From Labrys monachus (GTDB taxonomy: Bacteria; Pseudomonadota; Alphaproteobacteria; Rhizobiales; Labraceae): a stretch of DNA of 64,000 nt. The notes beneath the pieces were generated by a model. It was not told the origin of the DNA. It made no database searches and saw nothing but the letters and a program-made list of their open reading frames with translations. The translations under genes were made by a program, and so were the position numbers. Positions 39,101-45,853 of the stretch are shown here, one piece after another. Position 1 is the first letter of the stretch. Each line of letters begins with the position of its first letter. The stretch covers positions 5,091,001 through 5,155,000 of the forward strand of contig NZ_JAUSVK010000001.1 in the NCBI RefSeq assembly GCF_030814655.1, in the 5' to 3' direction.

Positions 39101-39321
39101 TTTCCCGGCGCGTCAGGATCCGCATCGTAGAAGGCGTCGATGTTCCAGCGATCGGCCGGAATATCGACGATGCCGCATTTCTTCTCCAGAAGAAAATTCC
39201 AGTACGACTCAGCGTCATGGATCGCGCCGGGAAACCGACAACCTATCCCGATGACCGCTACAGCCTGCCGAGTGGACTCGACGATATTTTCAGCAATCTG
39301 GCCGCCACGATGGATATTCAT
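30151..39321 (-). CDS. Reducing type I polyketide synthase with tandem C-terminal condensation domains
   Basis: This 3056-residue megasynthase has the following domains by motif. Ketosynthase is at about 18-445 (active Cys192 in DTACSSA, His327, His366). Acyltransferase is at 558-870 (GHSFGE, Ser651, and FGWHSAH where malonyl types have HAFH). Dehydratase is at 915-1195 (HRVSGDCLFP, His946; LLDAVLQ, Asp1107). A structural ketoreductase half is at about 1230-1430. Enoylreductase is at 1453-1775 (GLNFRDIM; ASGGVGLAAIQ). Ketoreductase is at 1797-1980 (TGGLKGFG; NFSS; Tyr1947 in QANYTAAN). Acyl carrier is at 2070-2145 (LGLDSL, Ser2105). The last 870 residues are two condensation-type domains. The first (about 2180-2575) has HRAAADA where HHxxxDG is expected; the second (about 2605-3045) has intact HHLVIDG (2737-2743). 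No thioesterase or methyltransferase is seen. Iterative synthesis of a reduced acyl chain with condensation-type ester or amide release is the likely role. It lies in line with a phosphopantetheinyl transferase upstream and an exporter downstream. Confidence 0.93.
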   Translation of the reverse strand: MNIHRGGQIAENIVESTRQAVAVIGIGCRFPGAIHDAESYWNFLLEKKCGIVDIPADRWNIDAFYDADPDAPGKMRSRWGGFLGNDVFGFDPSFFDMSPREVTSMDPQQRLALQVAYEAVQDADRTLADLQRVRTGVFIGISTNDFAQNLRRGRTSGGDIFAGTGSAFSIAANRISHRFNLRGPSIAVDTACSSALVALDQAVRHMSMGTCDMALAGGVNCMLDPGPFVAFSSANMLSPTGGIYTFDERADGFIRGEGCGLVLLKLLDRAIADGDRIYGVIRHSMVNQDGYTPTLTAPSGVAQQAMLEALMDGASVDPSDVDYVEAHGTGTPIGDPIEATAIGRVFGTSSRPGPIHVGSFKPNLGHLESASGIAGFIKTLLTVGHGVVLPNRNFERPNPNIPFDALNMTVATKPVPIDHRGRPVLAVVNSFGFGGTNASIVVEEWQGRAAAAVRMPRSAEVGHPIALPVSAGSTAALELWAGSLADALEDGGSLQDTSVEDLATHMRSARDNFAQRAALVVEPERSAVQAQLRALAKGSLDQNATGPTIITGRASNRRLAVAFSGQGGQWWAMARRLLKEDAAFRRTADMFDEVLRPMVGWSTVEEMLRDETKTRINDADVTQASIFATQISLYERWKKMGVRPELLIGHSFGEVAATYVSGIIDIETAARIIATRGLIPLKSTRRGAMATIGLTVQQLAPFLPGDDSVVIAAYNGPIAQTISGMENGVVEVLAKVAEAYPDAMARRMTMDFGWHSAHLEDCKEWFLGELGPVAWKGGSLPIVSTVTGIFETKFDAAYWWDNLRQPVSFTKALDFTLDFGINTFLEVGPHRTLTPLIRGISQERGADVVAANSLDRTADDFWTLARAEGRLYVSGVEFERPKAPGGHVAAPKLPWNNQHLLSLSEETKSFLFDAPRHPLLGRRDFTAGPSWTNEISLRGFKYLADHRVSGDCLFPAVGYIEAMGAALREYFGSESVELRDFKLYEALSIAEDDVIIFTTTFDPVGSRLRISTLHRGSEDGWRTRAEAYGFSHKYDLAPASDDILHDWPSLTDKTEFYRLAERHGLEYGPTFQSLNALHIDGHRLIARLSSREPEPAKHYFAFPGLLDAVLQAGIGLASHLDGSWTPGEPLPPANEDKTQYQLRLPTGARKIQLGAPLTAEVIVGIQPGLDQDSMQFSVFSPEGKPLIVIDNLQTKALGKIGGGRTKHAAGSGASVFEEHFQKQEPKPPAPSVRCAHWLVVGDGTQRLEATLAELVRRGATVEIADAAPFLTLDTDEALAIVRAFTAKSEQSGGILFSAAAGGTPTEGTGGEELMAAITPVVHQLITLAKVFDRLQALPDPRPELVVVTSGSRVVEGDGPMSLSGLGESALIGVARTIANECKGLSLRLVDADGAALQSGSSVSDAVLEDTAETEFVLRGADRYVPRLERLALQELAPSRRTLETRRDPSNFAVTMTAPGTIDNIVLREIADPVLAADEVMVEVAAVGLNFRDIMAATSILPDELENDEAYWRNLGLEFAGTVREVGHEVTDLKPGDRIMGIGKGYLRRFAKIGADVVMRVPDGIDLIDAATLPTAFLTAHYALTHVGRLAEDETALIHLASGGVGLAAIQVARDVGAKVFGTAGSDAKRAFLKTLGVDVAMNSRALDFADEVRALTRGHGVDVVLNALSGHGIDKSLECLAPFGRMVEIGKRDLADDKPIGLRSLYRNNAYSVIDLSTLPVERPKLFRQLLAEVAGKVASGAYKPLEATRFPASRAAEAMRMLSRAQHIGKVIVTFDEPSLDIELDLGSDFAVSAEASYLVTGGLKGFGVAIADWLSQSGAGTLILANRSGEPDAQAAVAIEAMEQRGTRVVRAALDVTDAAAVDRLVAEHGGGMHPLRGIVHGAAVIEDAFVSQLDADKIDRVLRPKIAGGWNLHAAVVAHGIPLEFFVNFSSIAQVIGSSGQANYTAANSVLNAIATYRRGRSMAASSIAWGMIAGSGFVARSEAMTNYLDSVGIKPVQDSEAAAALAILLRARSENLGFANIDWAAIARTNPGAAANPRISQLLGERSGGRSRIQAELAAAPREAWNDLLADMIRREVAKVLKVEASALADDRKLSELGLDSLSSFELKNRVEAQVEVDIPVAKFLQSPTIAGLSRLVASAFEAKLKAAAVQASAARTSAAGGVAQESFRPLGRQVHAIMLDTRPMSSAVAMADNQVFGETNVAPGTSLAALAARLARLVASNDALRMTGAVSASGAVEIGFDGDPALEVLLPGTRLAMVTLPGPLWRVGLCARQDGSHDLQVRAHRAAADALSVHLLLAGLAREDEDAVETGGGFGAYVRGAYPEPGSAEHRRDLSYWKEILHHAPAIAPIPGRRRAASPTGMGSNRGDIAIMQSIIPAASFAGTPGLSSERFLAAYAKALAGRFALGSIVVDKWFTERGNGAPAGLIGPLDGSYPIVLRAVDQAGEDLVRRIGRADANGRAHRAVDTSSLEQAFEESLRIRHVALRQFGFAFIGSGEITAPGTPDDPLDAVAVSAHEIQLAVAVDDAGVLCRLAVDSDVVTEATAQLLFEDFLGELAGLLETPGPLVPGSVRWTVREWSGQQPAGAEVERSPLDGLPNVEREIPVTSTQLGVLYLQDHPDANAYALGTGLVSKEFKIRPQMDVDRLRRALETVMARHEVMRTRFFRKAGGYGAYLERAPTQFLKVEEVADEAAALERASELAQEHIDIDAPMFRTTVIRFGTESDIIVAKAHHLVIDGYSLGLIVEETVKAYLGLPLNPVEMDIDRFIRDFDHVGKPGSFERREEFLHKVFAEPLPPIPNLGRKAKGLPTNVNFFDGSAGGLLTITIPTDERDELRRRARIAGTTETAMIIAAFAQTVGARGGVDDMILQVPAALRHDRRLENYVNFVASDVPVRAYLARFDTIEALAVSLGEGVDEAIQFGPFMDSNFVGAFHDDVVAKGSYTALFLAGNQTVERWTQATQSAPLQRAHASGELDLGMVKVTPLPDMRRERPTLYELDVRTYPTENGLGLFFIYDTRGYDEAEARDILHEIVERLLAGQSKADADEQAAV

Positions 39322-39805
39322 GCATCCGCCCCCGCAGATCTACAGCCGCAGCCCGCTCCAGGCGGCAGCTCATCTCAAACATTTCAGAGTTTATCGAATG
39401 CCAGCTTTCGACAAAAATCATACGAAAGCAACTAAATTCAGCATCGAAGGCAATTCCGATTTTTGATTCTCTATCGCGGGGCTTTTTCTTCCCTGCCGCC
39501 CCGCCACCGAAGACACGAAGGATCTGCGCCACATAGATAGGGCCGTAAGCCTAGACGTTCCTTGACATATTTTTATGAATGGACGTGCAAGCGATGTGAA
39601 ACACCGGGTACAGGCGATGTAACCCATACCGGCGGGGCTGTCGGGCCTGGTATTCTGGTAACCTTTCGCTACGGCATGTGGAGGATAGCGCGGCCGTGGT
39701 CGGGCAGAGCTTGAGCTCAGGCTCCGGAAAGGCTGCCTGCCGTCACCTGCGTGTCGCTTCAGAACGGTTCCGAGGCCGCCGACGTTCTTGCCGGAAACTG
39801 TTCGC
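39322..39805. promoter_or_regulatory. Long AT-richer control region upstream of the polyketide synthase
   Basis: This 484-base gap contains no credible gene. It has more A and T than its surroundings. On the leftward strand, ACATCGCCTG (39620-39611) and ACATCGCTTG (39597-39588) form a direct repeat with a 23-base period. An AT-rich stretch follows (CATAAAAATATGTCAAGG, about 39579-39562). This looks like a dimeric activator site next to a weak promoter with a leader of roughly 230 bases. A 7-bp inverted repeat GCGGGGC/GCCCCGC lies at 39476-39504 in that leader. Confidence 0.45.
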
Positions 39806-40507
39806 TCAGGCCCCGGCGAGCAGGTCCGCAGGAGATACCGGGCGCCACTCGACGACGGCGTCGGCCGCGCCATACCAGGCAAGCGCCAGGAAATGCGCAT
39901 CATCCGCAGCACGTTGGTGAAAGCACCATTTGCCGCTGTCACCCAGCGCCGGATCGCAGAACGATACGCGCAAGGGCTCGAAGAAGAAGGAAAAATCGGT
40001 GAGCTGCTGCGTCAGCCCTCGCCCGCTCGCCTTGACGAAGGCCTCCTTCAGCGTCCAGAGGCGACAGAACCCGCGCGGCCTCTCCGCTGCCGGCAGGTCC
40101 TGCAGCCAGCGCCGTTCGGAAGCGGAAAATACGCTCGGCGCGATCTCGAACGGAGGCGCGAGGCGCACCTGCTCGACGTCGACACCGACCTCCAATGTCT
40201 TTGCGACGGCGCAGCAGACCAGGCCGGGACAATGGGAGATGTTGAAGTGCAGATCCGGCACGGACCGCACCCGCGGCTTTCCCCAGGGACCCGGATCGAA
40301 GCGCCAATCGGCGGGCCGCCGCGGCTCCGCCATCGACAGGGCCAATCGCTTCAGCGCATGGGCCGCGATGTAGCTGCGCCGATGGATCTCGAAGGCGAAC
40401 CGCGCAGCAGACGCCCGTTCGGCGTCGTCCAGCAGATCGAGCAGCCGCCCTTGCACGAGCTCCAGCCCGGGATCGATCCTCGCCGTGCAGACCAGGATTG
40501 TCTTCAC
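39806..40507 (-). CDS. Sfp-type 4'-phosphopantetheinyl transferase
   Basis: This 233-residue enzyme loads the phosphopantetheine arm of coenzyme A onto carrier proteins. Visible family motifs are FNISHC (88-93), GVDVE (108-112, magnesium ligands) and WTLKEAFVKA (151-160). A GTG preceded by AGGGAG is taken as the start; the longer open frame upstream overlaps the YbaK-type gene and lacks similarity. It lies upstream of the polyketide synthase on the same strand and is the obvious activator of its carrier domain (Ser2105). Confidence 0.88.
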   Translation of the reverse strand: MKTILVCTARIDPGLELVQGRLLDLLDDAERASAARFAFEIHRRSYIAAHALKRLALSMAEPRRPADWRFDPGPWGKPRVRSVPDLHFNISHCPGLVCCAVAKTLEVGVDVEQVRLAPPFEIAPSVFSASERRWLQDLPAAERPRGFCRLWTLKEAFVKASGRGLTQQLTDFSFFFEPLRVSFCDPALGDSGKWCFHQRAADDAHFLALAWYGAADAVVEWRPVSPADLLAGA

Positions 40508-40689
40508 CTTGCTCCCTGCCGGATGCCGCCGATCGGAGACATGTCCGAAAACCGTCCGGCCGCGGCGGCCCGCGTCCTCGAATGGACGGCCAGCAAGCGC
40601 AAAGCATCGTGCGAATGTCAATTCCCGGCGGGCATCCGGTCCCGGCCTCGCCGGCTCGGTTGGCGCATCGGCCCGGCCCACGCCACGCG

Positions 40690-41148
40690 CTACCCCTCGC
40701 AGACGTCCACCCACGCCGCTCCCACCAACGCCGCCAGGCGAAGGGGATCGATGCGCATGGCGGTGTGCGTCGAACCGCCCGCCGGCACCACGATGTCGAA
40801 AGCCTTCAGGCCGACATCGCAATAGATCGGCAGGGGAGTGGCAAGCCCGAACGGGCAGACGCCGCCGACCGGATGCCCGGTTATGGCCACGGTCTCCTCG
40901 GCGGGGAGCATCCTCGCCTTACCGCCGAGCGCGGCCTTGATCTTCTTGTTGTCCAGGCGGGAATCGCCGCATGCGACCAGCAGGAGCCTGCAGTCGCCGA
41001 CCCTCAGCGACAATGTCTTGGCAATCTGCGCCGGCTTGATGTTCCAGGCCGCCGAGAGCGTCGCCGTCTCGCTGTTCCGATCCAGTTCGACAATCGCGAT
41101 ATCCGGTGCCTTTTCGGCCAGGAAGGCTCGAACCGATTCGACGCTCAT
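40690..41148 (-). CDS. YbaK/EbsC-family aminoacyl-tRNA deacylase-like protein
   Basis: The 152-residue single-domain protein is of the prolyl-tRNA-editing (INS) superfamily. The conserved lysine lies in AQIAKTLSLRV, and GHPVGGVCPFGL is the family signature. Such proteins hydrolyse mischarged Cys-tRNA or Ala-tRNA. It is upstream of the phosphopantetheinyl transferase on the same strand with a gap of about 180 bases, so co-transcription is possible, but a link to polyketide synthesis is not implied. Confidence 0.88.
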   Translation of the reverse strand: MSVESVRAFLAEKAPDIAIVELDRNSETATLSAAWNIKPAQIAKTLSLRVGDCRLLLVACGDSRLDNKKIKAALGGKARMLPAEETVAITGHPVGGVCPFGLATPLPIYCDVGLKAFDIVVPAGGSTHTAMRIDPLRLAALVGAAWVDVCEG

Positions 41149-41472
41149 GCCTGCTCACTCCCCACCATCCGATTGCACACAGGGGCGATCCATCGAGGAC
41201 GCTCGTCGCTCGCCATGGCGAGCGGACCGCCCGCCGAATTCCTTCCGGGAAAGCGACGTTATTTCGAAGCGGCAGCGGCCGTCTTGAACGATCGTGCGGG
41301 CGGCCGGCCGCGATCCCTTCGATCGGCCGATCCGGATCTCCCGATGCCGCCTCGCGACGACGGGGACGGGCTGCCGGGACGTACGTTTCAGCCTTGCATG
41401 TCACGTGAATTTCGTTCTCTGCACTTGCGTAATACGCCGTTCCCTCTAAGTTTCCGCACATCAAAGGACAGG
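41149..41472. promoter_or_regulatory. Divergent intergenic region ahead of the XRE/cupin regulator
   Basis: This 324-base gap separates the YbaK-type and XRE/cupin genes. Near the right end, TTGCGT (41425-41430) and TAAGTT (41447-41452) form a possible promoter with a 16-base spacer, about 20 bases from the start codon. CTTGCATG (41393-41400), shared with the region upstream of the peptide-binding gene, lies just ahead. The left half is GC-rich and shows no further structure that I can identify. Confidence 0.35.
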
Positions 41473-42066
41473 ATGCGTATGGCAAAGACCAAAGACGCCG
41501 ATGCGGTGCAGCTACATGTCGGCGTGCGTATCAGGCATGCTCGGGTGCTCAAAGGCATGCGCATGAAGGACCTTGCCGAGAAGGTCGGCTATGACGAAAG
41601 CATGATTTCCAAGATCGAGTCCGGCAAGGTCATGCCGTCGCTGCCGATGTTGAACAAGATCGTGACGGCCCTCGATCGTGACCTCGCCTCGTTCTTCGGG
41701 CTCGAGATCGACGAACACAAGCTGGTGCAGACGAGCGCCGACAGGGTGCTGGTGGCGGGGGACGCGCTACGCGGCGGCAAGGGCGTCAACTATGAGCGCA
41801 TCGTACCGCTCGCAGCCGGGAACTTGCTGGAGGCCAATATTCATGTCGTGCAGCCCGGCGGCGAGAAGACCGACGACATCACCCATCACGGCGAGGCGAC
41901 AGGCTATCTCATCGAAGGCGAGATCGAGCTGACCATCGACGGCACCGTCTATACGATGAGGAAGGGCGACACCTTCTTCTTCAAGGCCTATCTCAAGAAC
42001 AGCTACCGCAACAACGGCTCGGAGGTCGCCCGCATCGTCTGGGTCAACACGCCTCAGATCCATTGA
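41473..42066 (+). CDS. XRE-family regulator with cupin effector domain
   Basis: The 197-residue protein has an N-terminal lambda-repressor-type helix-turn-helix (VRIRHARVLKGMRMKDLAEK, then YDESMISKIESGKVMPSLPML, about residues 18-60) and a C-terminal cupin barrel (GEATGYLIEGEIELTIDGT; GDTFFFKAY). This is the PuuR-like regulator layout, common for polyamine, amino acid or peptide catabolism. A second ATG two codons downstream is possible; AAGGA lies just upstream. It converges on the peptide importer and probably regulates it and the amidase. Confidence 0.88.
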   Translation: MRMAKTKDADAVQLHVGVRIRHARVLKGMRMKDLAEKVGYDESMISKIESGKVMPSLPMLNKIVTALDRDLASFFGLEIDEHKLVQTSADRVLVAGDALRGGKGVNYERIVPLAAGNLLEANIHVVQPGGEKTDDITHHGEATGYLIEGEIELTIDGTVYTMRKGDTFFFKAYLKNSYRNNGSEVARIVWVNTPQIH

Positions 42067-42077
42067 GACCGCCGGCG

Positions 42078-43043
42078 TCAATCCGCTCGCAAGCCTGACG
42101 ATGGCGCCGCAGCCGTCGTTTCCTCGGCCCGGTGGCAGGCGACCCGGCGTCCGGACGGCATGTCGCGCAGGGCCGGCCGCTCCGCGAGGCAGCGTTCGAT
42201 CGCCAGCGGACAGCGCGAATGGAAGAGGCAGGCATTCCCGGGCGGGGAGATCGGGCTCAGCGGCTCGCCCTGGAGCGCGGCGCCTGCCGGCTTCCCCGGG
42301 CTGGCGGCGATGAGCGCGCGGGTATAGGGGTGGGCGGGTCTCTCGAGCAGATCGGCAACCGGTCCATATTCGGCGACGCGTCCGAGATAGAGGACCATCA
42401 CCCTGTTGCACATGAGGCGTATGACCTCGAGGTCGTGCGACACGAAGATCAGCGCCAGGTCCTTCTCCCGCCTGAGAGCATCGATCAGCTTCAGGACCGC
42501 CGCCTGGACGGAGACGTCGAGAGCCGCCGTCGGCTCGTCGAGAATGAGCAGGCTGGGCTCCGACATCAGCGCCCGGGCGATCCCGACCCGCGCCTGCTGG
42601 CCGCCGGAAAGCTGGTGCGGCCTTCGATCGAGCAATTCGCGCGCCAATCCCGCCTCGGCGGCTTTCGCGGCGATGCGGGCGGCGTCGACATTCCCGGTCC
42701 CCGCACCGATGGCGATGTTCCGGGCGGCGTTGAAGGCCGGATTGAGTGCATCGCCGGCGTTCTGGAACACCAGGCCGATCTTGCGCCTGGCGGGGTCGCC
42801 GGCGAACCGGCGGGGCGGGATCGGCCCGATGTCGCGGCCCTCGAAACGGATCGCGCCGCTGTCCGCGTCGACGAGCTTGGAAACCAGCCGGGCGATGGTG
42901 GATTTGCCGCTGCCGCTTTCGCCGACCAGCCCGAGGCTTTCGCCGGCATCGACTTCGAAACTCACATCGTCGACGGCATGGAGCATGCGCCGGCCGCCCA
43001 CGGGGAATTTCTTGCTCAGTTGTTCGACTTCGAGAAGGGGCAT
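42078..43043 (-). CDS. Peptide/nickel ABC transporter ATPase (DppF/OppF type)
   Basis: This is a 321-residue ATPase. Walker A is GESGSGKST (41-49), with LSGGQQARVGIARALMSEP and ILDEPTAALDVSVQ. The C-terminal cysteine cluster (GNACLFHSRCPLAIERCL), which carries an iron-sulfur or metal site in OppD/OppF proteins, is present. The start overlaps the stop of the partner ATPase. It completes the five-subunit importer with the divergent binding protein. Confidence 0.9.
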   Translation of the reverse strand: MPLLEVEQLSKKFPVGGRRMLHAVDDVSFEVDAGESLGLVGESGSGKSTIARLVSKLVDADSGAIRFEGRDIGPIPPRRFAGDPARRKIGLVFQNAGDALNPAFNAARNIAIGAGTGNVDAARIAAKAAEAGLARELLDRRPHQLSGGQQARVGIARALMSEPSLLILDEPTAALDVSVQAAVLKLIDALRREKDLALIFVSHDLEVIRLMCNRVMVLYLGRVAEYGPVADLLERPAHPYTRALIAASPGKPAGAALQGEPLSPISPPGNACLFHSRCPLAIERCLAERPALRDMPSGRRVACHRAEETTAAAPSSGLRAD

Positions 43044-43999
43044 CAGAGCGGGTTCCAGCACGCCGTTTGGTGGGAGGCGCCGGCAAGGCTCGGGCGATCG
43101 AGGCGGCACCGTGCGAGGACGCGCTCGCACCGGCCGGCGAAACGGCAGGCGGCGACCTCTTCGGCAAGGTTCGGAAAGCTGCCGGGGATGCCCGCAAGCT
43201 CGCCCACGGTGCGGGCGGCCGCGGGCGTGGCCCCGATAAGCGCCTGCGTGTAGGGGTGGGACGGTCGGTGGAGGAGCGTCGCCGCCGCGCCCTCCTCCAC
43301 CACCTGGCCGGCATGCATCACGATCACGCGTTCGGCGCGTTGCATCGCCAAAGCGAGATCGTGGGTGATCAGGATGCAGGCCATGCGGCGGGTCCTCGCT
43401 TGCGCCAGGATCAGGTCGAGGATGGCGGCCTGCGTCGTGGTATCGAGCCCCGTCGTCGGCTCGTCGGCGATCAGCAGGGCGGGGTTGCCGGCCATCGCGA
43501 TGGCGAGCATCACGCGCTGGCACATCCCGCCCGACAGCTCCCCGGGATAGGCATGCCAGCGGCGCTCGGCGTCGGGGATCCGGACGGCCTTGAGGGCCTC
43601 GATCGCAGCCTGGCGCAGAGCCTTGCCCCGCAGCTGCCGATGCTCGGCGAGCACGTCGGCGATCTGCCGCCCGACCTTGCGGACCGGATTGAGCGCCGCC
43701 CGCGCATTCTGGAAGACGATGCCGATCTCACGTCCCCGCAGATCCCGCCAGCCCGGAGCGCACCGGTCGCGCAGGTCGATGCCGCCGAAGGTGAAGGTCG
43801 AGGCCTCGATCCGCGCGGCGCCGGTCAGGATGCCGGCGATCGCATGGGCGAGGAGCGATTTCCCCGATCCGCTTTCCCCGACCAAAGCGAGGATCTCGCC
43901 CTTACCGATCGACAGCCTGACGCCGTCGACGGTGGCGTTTCCCGCCGGATTGCCGGGGAATGTGATGGAGAAGCCGTCGAGGGCCAGGAGCGTCGACAT
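43043..43999 (-). CDS. Peptide/nickel ABC transporter ATPase (DppD/OppD type)
   Basis: The 318-residue ATPase has Walker A GESGSGKSL (41-49), signature LSGGMCQRVMLAIAM and LIADEPTTGLDTTTQ. The C-terminal extension with CRFAGRCERVLARC is typical of OppD. The start is two bases after the permease stop. It forms a heterodimer with the next ATPase to drive uptake. Confidence 0.9.
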   Translation of the reverse strand: MSTLLALDGFSITFPGNPAGNATVDGVRLSIGKGEILALVGESGSGKSLLAHAIAGILTGAARIEASTFTFGGIDLRDRCAPGWRDLRGREIGIVFQNARAALNPVRKVGRQIADVLAEHRQLRGKALRQAAIEALKAVRIPDAERRWHAYPGELSGGMCQRVMLAIAMAGNPALLIADEPTTGLDTTTQAAILDLILAQARTRRMACILITHDLALAMQRAERVIVMHAGQVVEEGAAATLLHRPSHPYTQALIGATPAAARTVGELAGIPGSFPNLAEEVAACRFAGRCERVLARCRLDRPSLAGASHQTACWNPL

Positions 44000-44001
44000 G
44001 C

Positions 44002-44850
44002 CTATGCCCTCCGCGGATCGAAATGGTCGCGCAGCGCGTCGCCGATCAGGGAGAATCCCAGCACGGCGAGCATCAATGTCACGCCCGGGAAGGCAAAGAC
44101 CCACCATTCTCCCGAAATCATGTAGGACGCGCCGTCGGCGACCATGATGCCCCATTCGGGCTGCGGCGGCCGGATGCCGAGCCCGATGAAGGACAGGCCC
44201 GCCGCGTTGAGGATCGCCCAGCCCATGTTGAGCGAGGACTGGACCATGAGCGGCGGCAGCAGGTTCGGAAGGATGTGGCCGACCACGATCGTCACCGGCC
44301 CGATGCCGGCAAGCCGCGCGGCTTCGACGTAGCCGGCGCTGCGGCGCCGATTGACCTCGGTGCGCACCTGGCGTGCATAGAAGGGCAGGTTGACGACGGC
44401 GGTGGCGAGCACGACGCTCGACATCGAGTTGCCGAGCGCGGCGGCGATGCCGACCGCCAGCACGAAGAGCGGGAAGGCCATGATGGTATCGAGCAGGCGG
44501 GACATCAGGGCATCCGCCCAGCCGCCGGCCCAGCCGGCGAACGCCCCGATGGCGGTGCCGACCGCCAACGACGAGGCGACGGCGAGAAGCGCGGTCAGGA
44601 GGTCGATCTGCGTGGCGGCCAGCACCCGCGAGAAGATGTCCCTTCCGACCTGATCGATGCCGAACCAGTGGGACAGCGAGGGCGGGGCGAGCGCCACGGA
44701 CGCGTCGATGCGCAAGGGGTCGTAGGGGGCGATCGCCGGACCGGCGGCGGCCAGAAAGAGAAAGATGCATGCGACCGCGATCGCGAGCCGTATCCGCGGG
44801 CGCGGCTTCGCCTGCGATCCGGGCTTGAGTACAACGAGCTCAGCCATCAA
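44002..44850 (-). CDS. Peptide/nickel ABC transporter permease (DppC type)
   Basis: This 282-residue membrane protein has an N-terminal helix (IRLAIAVACIFLFLAAAGPAI), then the DppC-type segment FGIDQVGRDIFSRVLAATQIDL and the EAA loop YVEAARLAGIGPVTIVVGHILPN. It overlaps the preceding permease by 11 bases, a normal arrangement for DppB/DppC pairs. Confidence 0.9.
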   Translation of the reverse strand: MMAELVVLKPGSQAKPRPRIRLAIAVACIFLFLAAAGPAIAPYDPLRIDASVALAPPSLSHWFGIDQVGRDIFSRVLAATQIDLLTALLAVASSLAVGTAIGAFAGWAGGWADALMSRLLDTIMAFPLFVLAVGIAAALGNSMSSVVLATAVVNLPFYARQVRTEVNRRRSAGYVEAARLAGIGPVTIVVGHILPNLLPPLMVQSSLNMGWAILNAAGLSFIGLGIRPPQPEWGIMVADGASYMISGEWWVFAFPGVTLMLAVLGFSLIGDALRDHFDPRRA

Positions 44851-45853
44851 ATCTTACCCGTGGATCGAGGAGAACGGCGACGATGTCGATGAGGAGGTTG
44901 ATGAGGACGTAGAGCGCCGCCATCAGCAGCACGAAGCCCTGGATGGGCGCGAAGTCCGAGGCCAGGACCGAGTCGATGGCGTAGGCGCCGATTCCCGGCC
45001 AGCCGAAGACCTTCTCGACCAGGACATTCGCACCGAGCATGAACGAGAAGACCATGCCGATGGTATTCAGGACCGGTACCAGGACGGAGCGGAAGGCATA
45101 GACCCAGAGCACCTTCCAGGGCGGCAGGCCGGCGGCCCTCGCGGTCCTCACGAAGTCGCTGCCGAGCACTTCGATCATGCCGGCCCTCGTCATGCGGGCG
45201 ATCGGTCCGATACCGAACAGGCCGAGCGTGACGACCGGCAGCACCAATTGCTTGAAGACCCCGACGAAGCCGTCGAAGTCGCCTTCGAGCAGCGTGTCGA
45301 TCAGCCAGAAGCCCGTGATGTCGTCGGGCGACGGATAGCCGATGTCGAGCCGGCCGAGCGGCGCCGGCGCCCATCCGAGCAAATAATAGAAGACGAAGAC
45401 GAGCAGCAGGCCGAGGAAGAAGGTCGGCATGGCCTGCCCCAGGGCGGACAGGAGGCCGCAGAGGTGGTCGACGACGCCCCCCGGCCTGACGGCAGCCCCG
45501 ACCCCGAGCGAGATCCCCGCCAGGCTCGCCAGCAGCAAGGCGGCGACCGTCAATTCGAGCGAGGCCGGAAGACGGGCGACGAGATCGTCCAGCACGGTCT
45601 GGCCCGAGGTCAGGGATTTGCCGAGATCGCCCCGCGCCAGCTGCAGGACGTAGCCGTAGAACTGCTCGGGCGCGCTTCGGGCGAGGCCGAGCTGCTGGCG
45701 CACCTGCTCGATGGATTGGGGCGTGGCGGCCGGGCCGGCAAAATAGGCGGCCGGATCGCCCGGCAGCATCCGGGTCAAAATGAAGGTGAGCAGCACCACG
45801 CCGGCCAGATTGGGCAATGCGCTCAGGAGGCGGCTGAGGATGAGGCGGGTCAT
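44840..45853 (-). CDS. Peptide/nickel ABC transporter permease (DppB type)
   Basis: The 337-residue membrane protein has the N-terminal signature MTRLILSRLLSALPNLAGVV, LPGDPAAYFAG, and an EAA-type loop DFVRTARAAGLPPWKVLW followed by NTIGMVFSFMLGANVLVEKVFGWPG, where the family hallmark is the final VFGWPG. It is the first gene of the leftward importer operon and faces the binding-protein gene across a 305-base divergent region. Confidence 0.9.
   Translation of the reverse strand: MTRLILSRLLSALPNLAGVVLLTFILTRMLPGDPAAYFAGPAATPQSIEQVRQQLGLARSAPEQFYGYVLQLARGDLGKSLTSGQTVLDDLVARLPASLELTVAALLLASLAGISLGVGAAVRPGGVVDHLCGLLSALGQAMPTFFLGLLLVFVFYYLLGWAPAPLGRLDIGYPSPDDITGFWLIDTLLEGDFDGFVGVFKQLVLPVVTLGLFGIGPIARMTRAGMIEVLGSDFVRTARAAGLPPWKVLWVYAFRSVLVPVLNTIGMVFSFMLGANVLVEKVFGWPGIGAYAIDSVLASDFAPIQGFVLLMAALYVLINLLIDIVAVLLDPRVRFDG

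Noticed and set aside
36484-39435. 983-codon open frame antisense to the polyketide synthase
   Set aside because: Its sequence is rich in Arg, Asp, Gly and His with no domain, as expected for the complement of a GC-rich coding strand. The sense strand has complete KS and AT motifs throughout.
39476-39504. Possible terminator GCGGGGC/GCCCCGC upstream of the polyketide synthase
   Set aside because: The T-run lies in the loop side rather than after the right arm, so it does not fit an intrinsic terminator in either direction.
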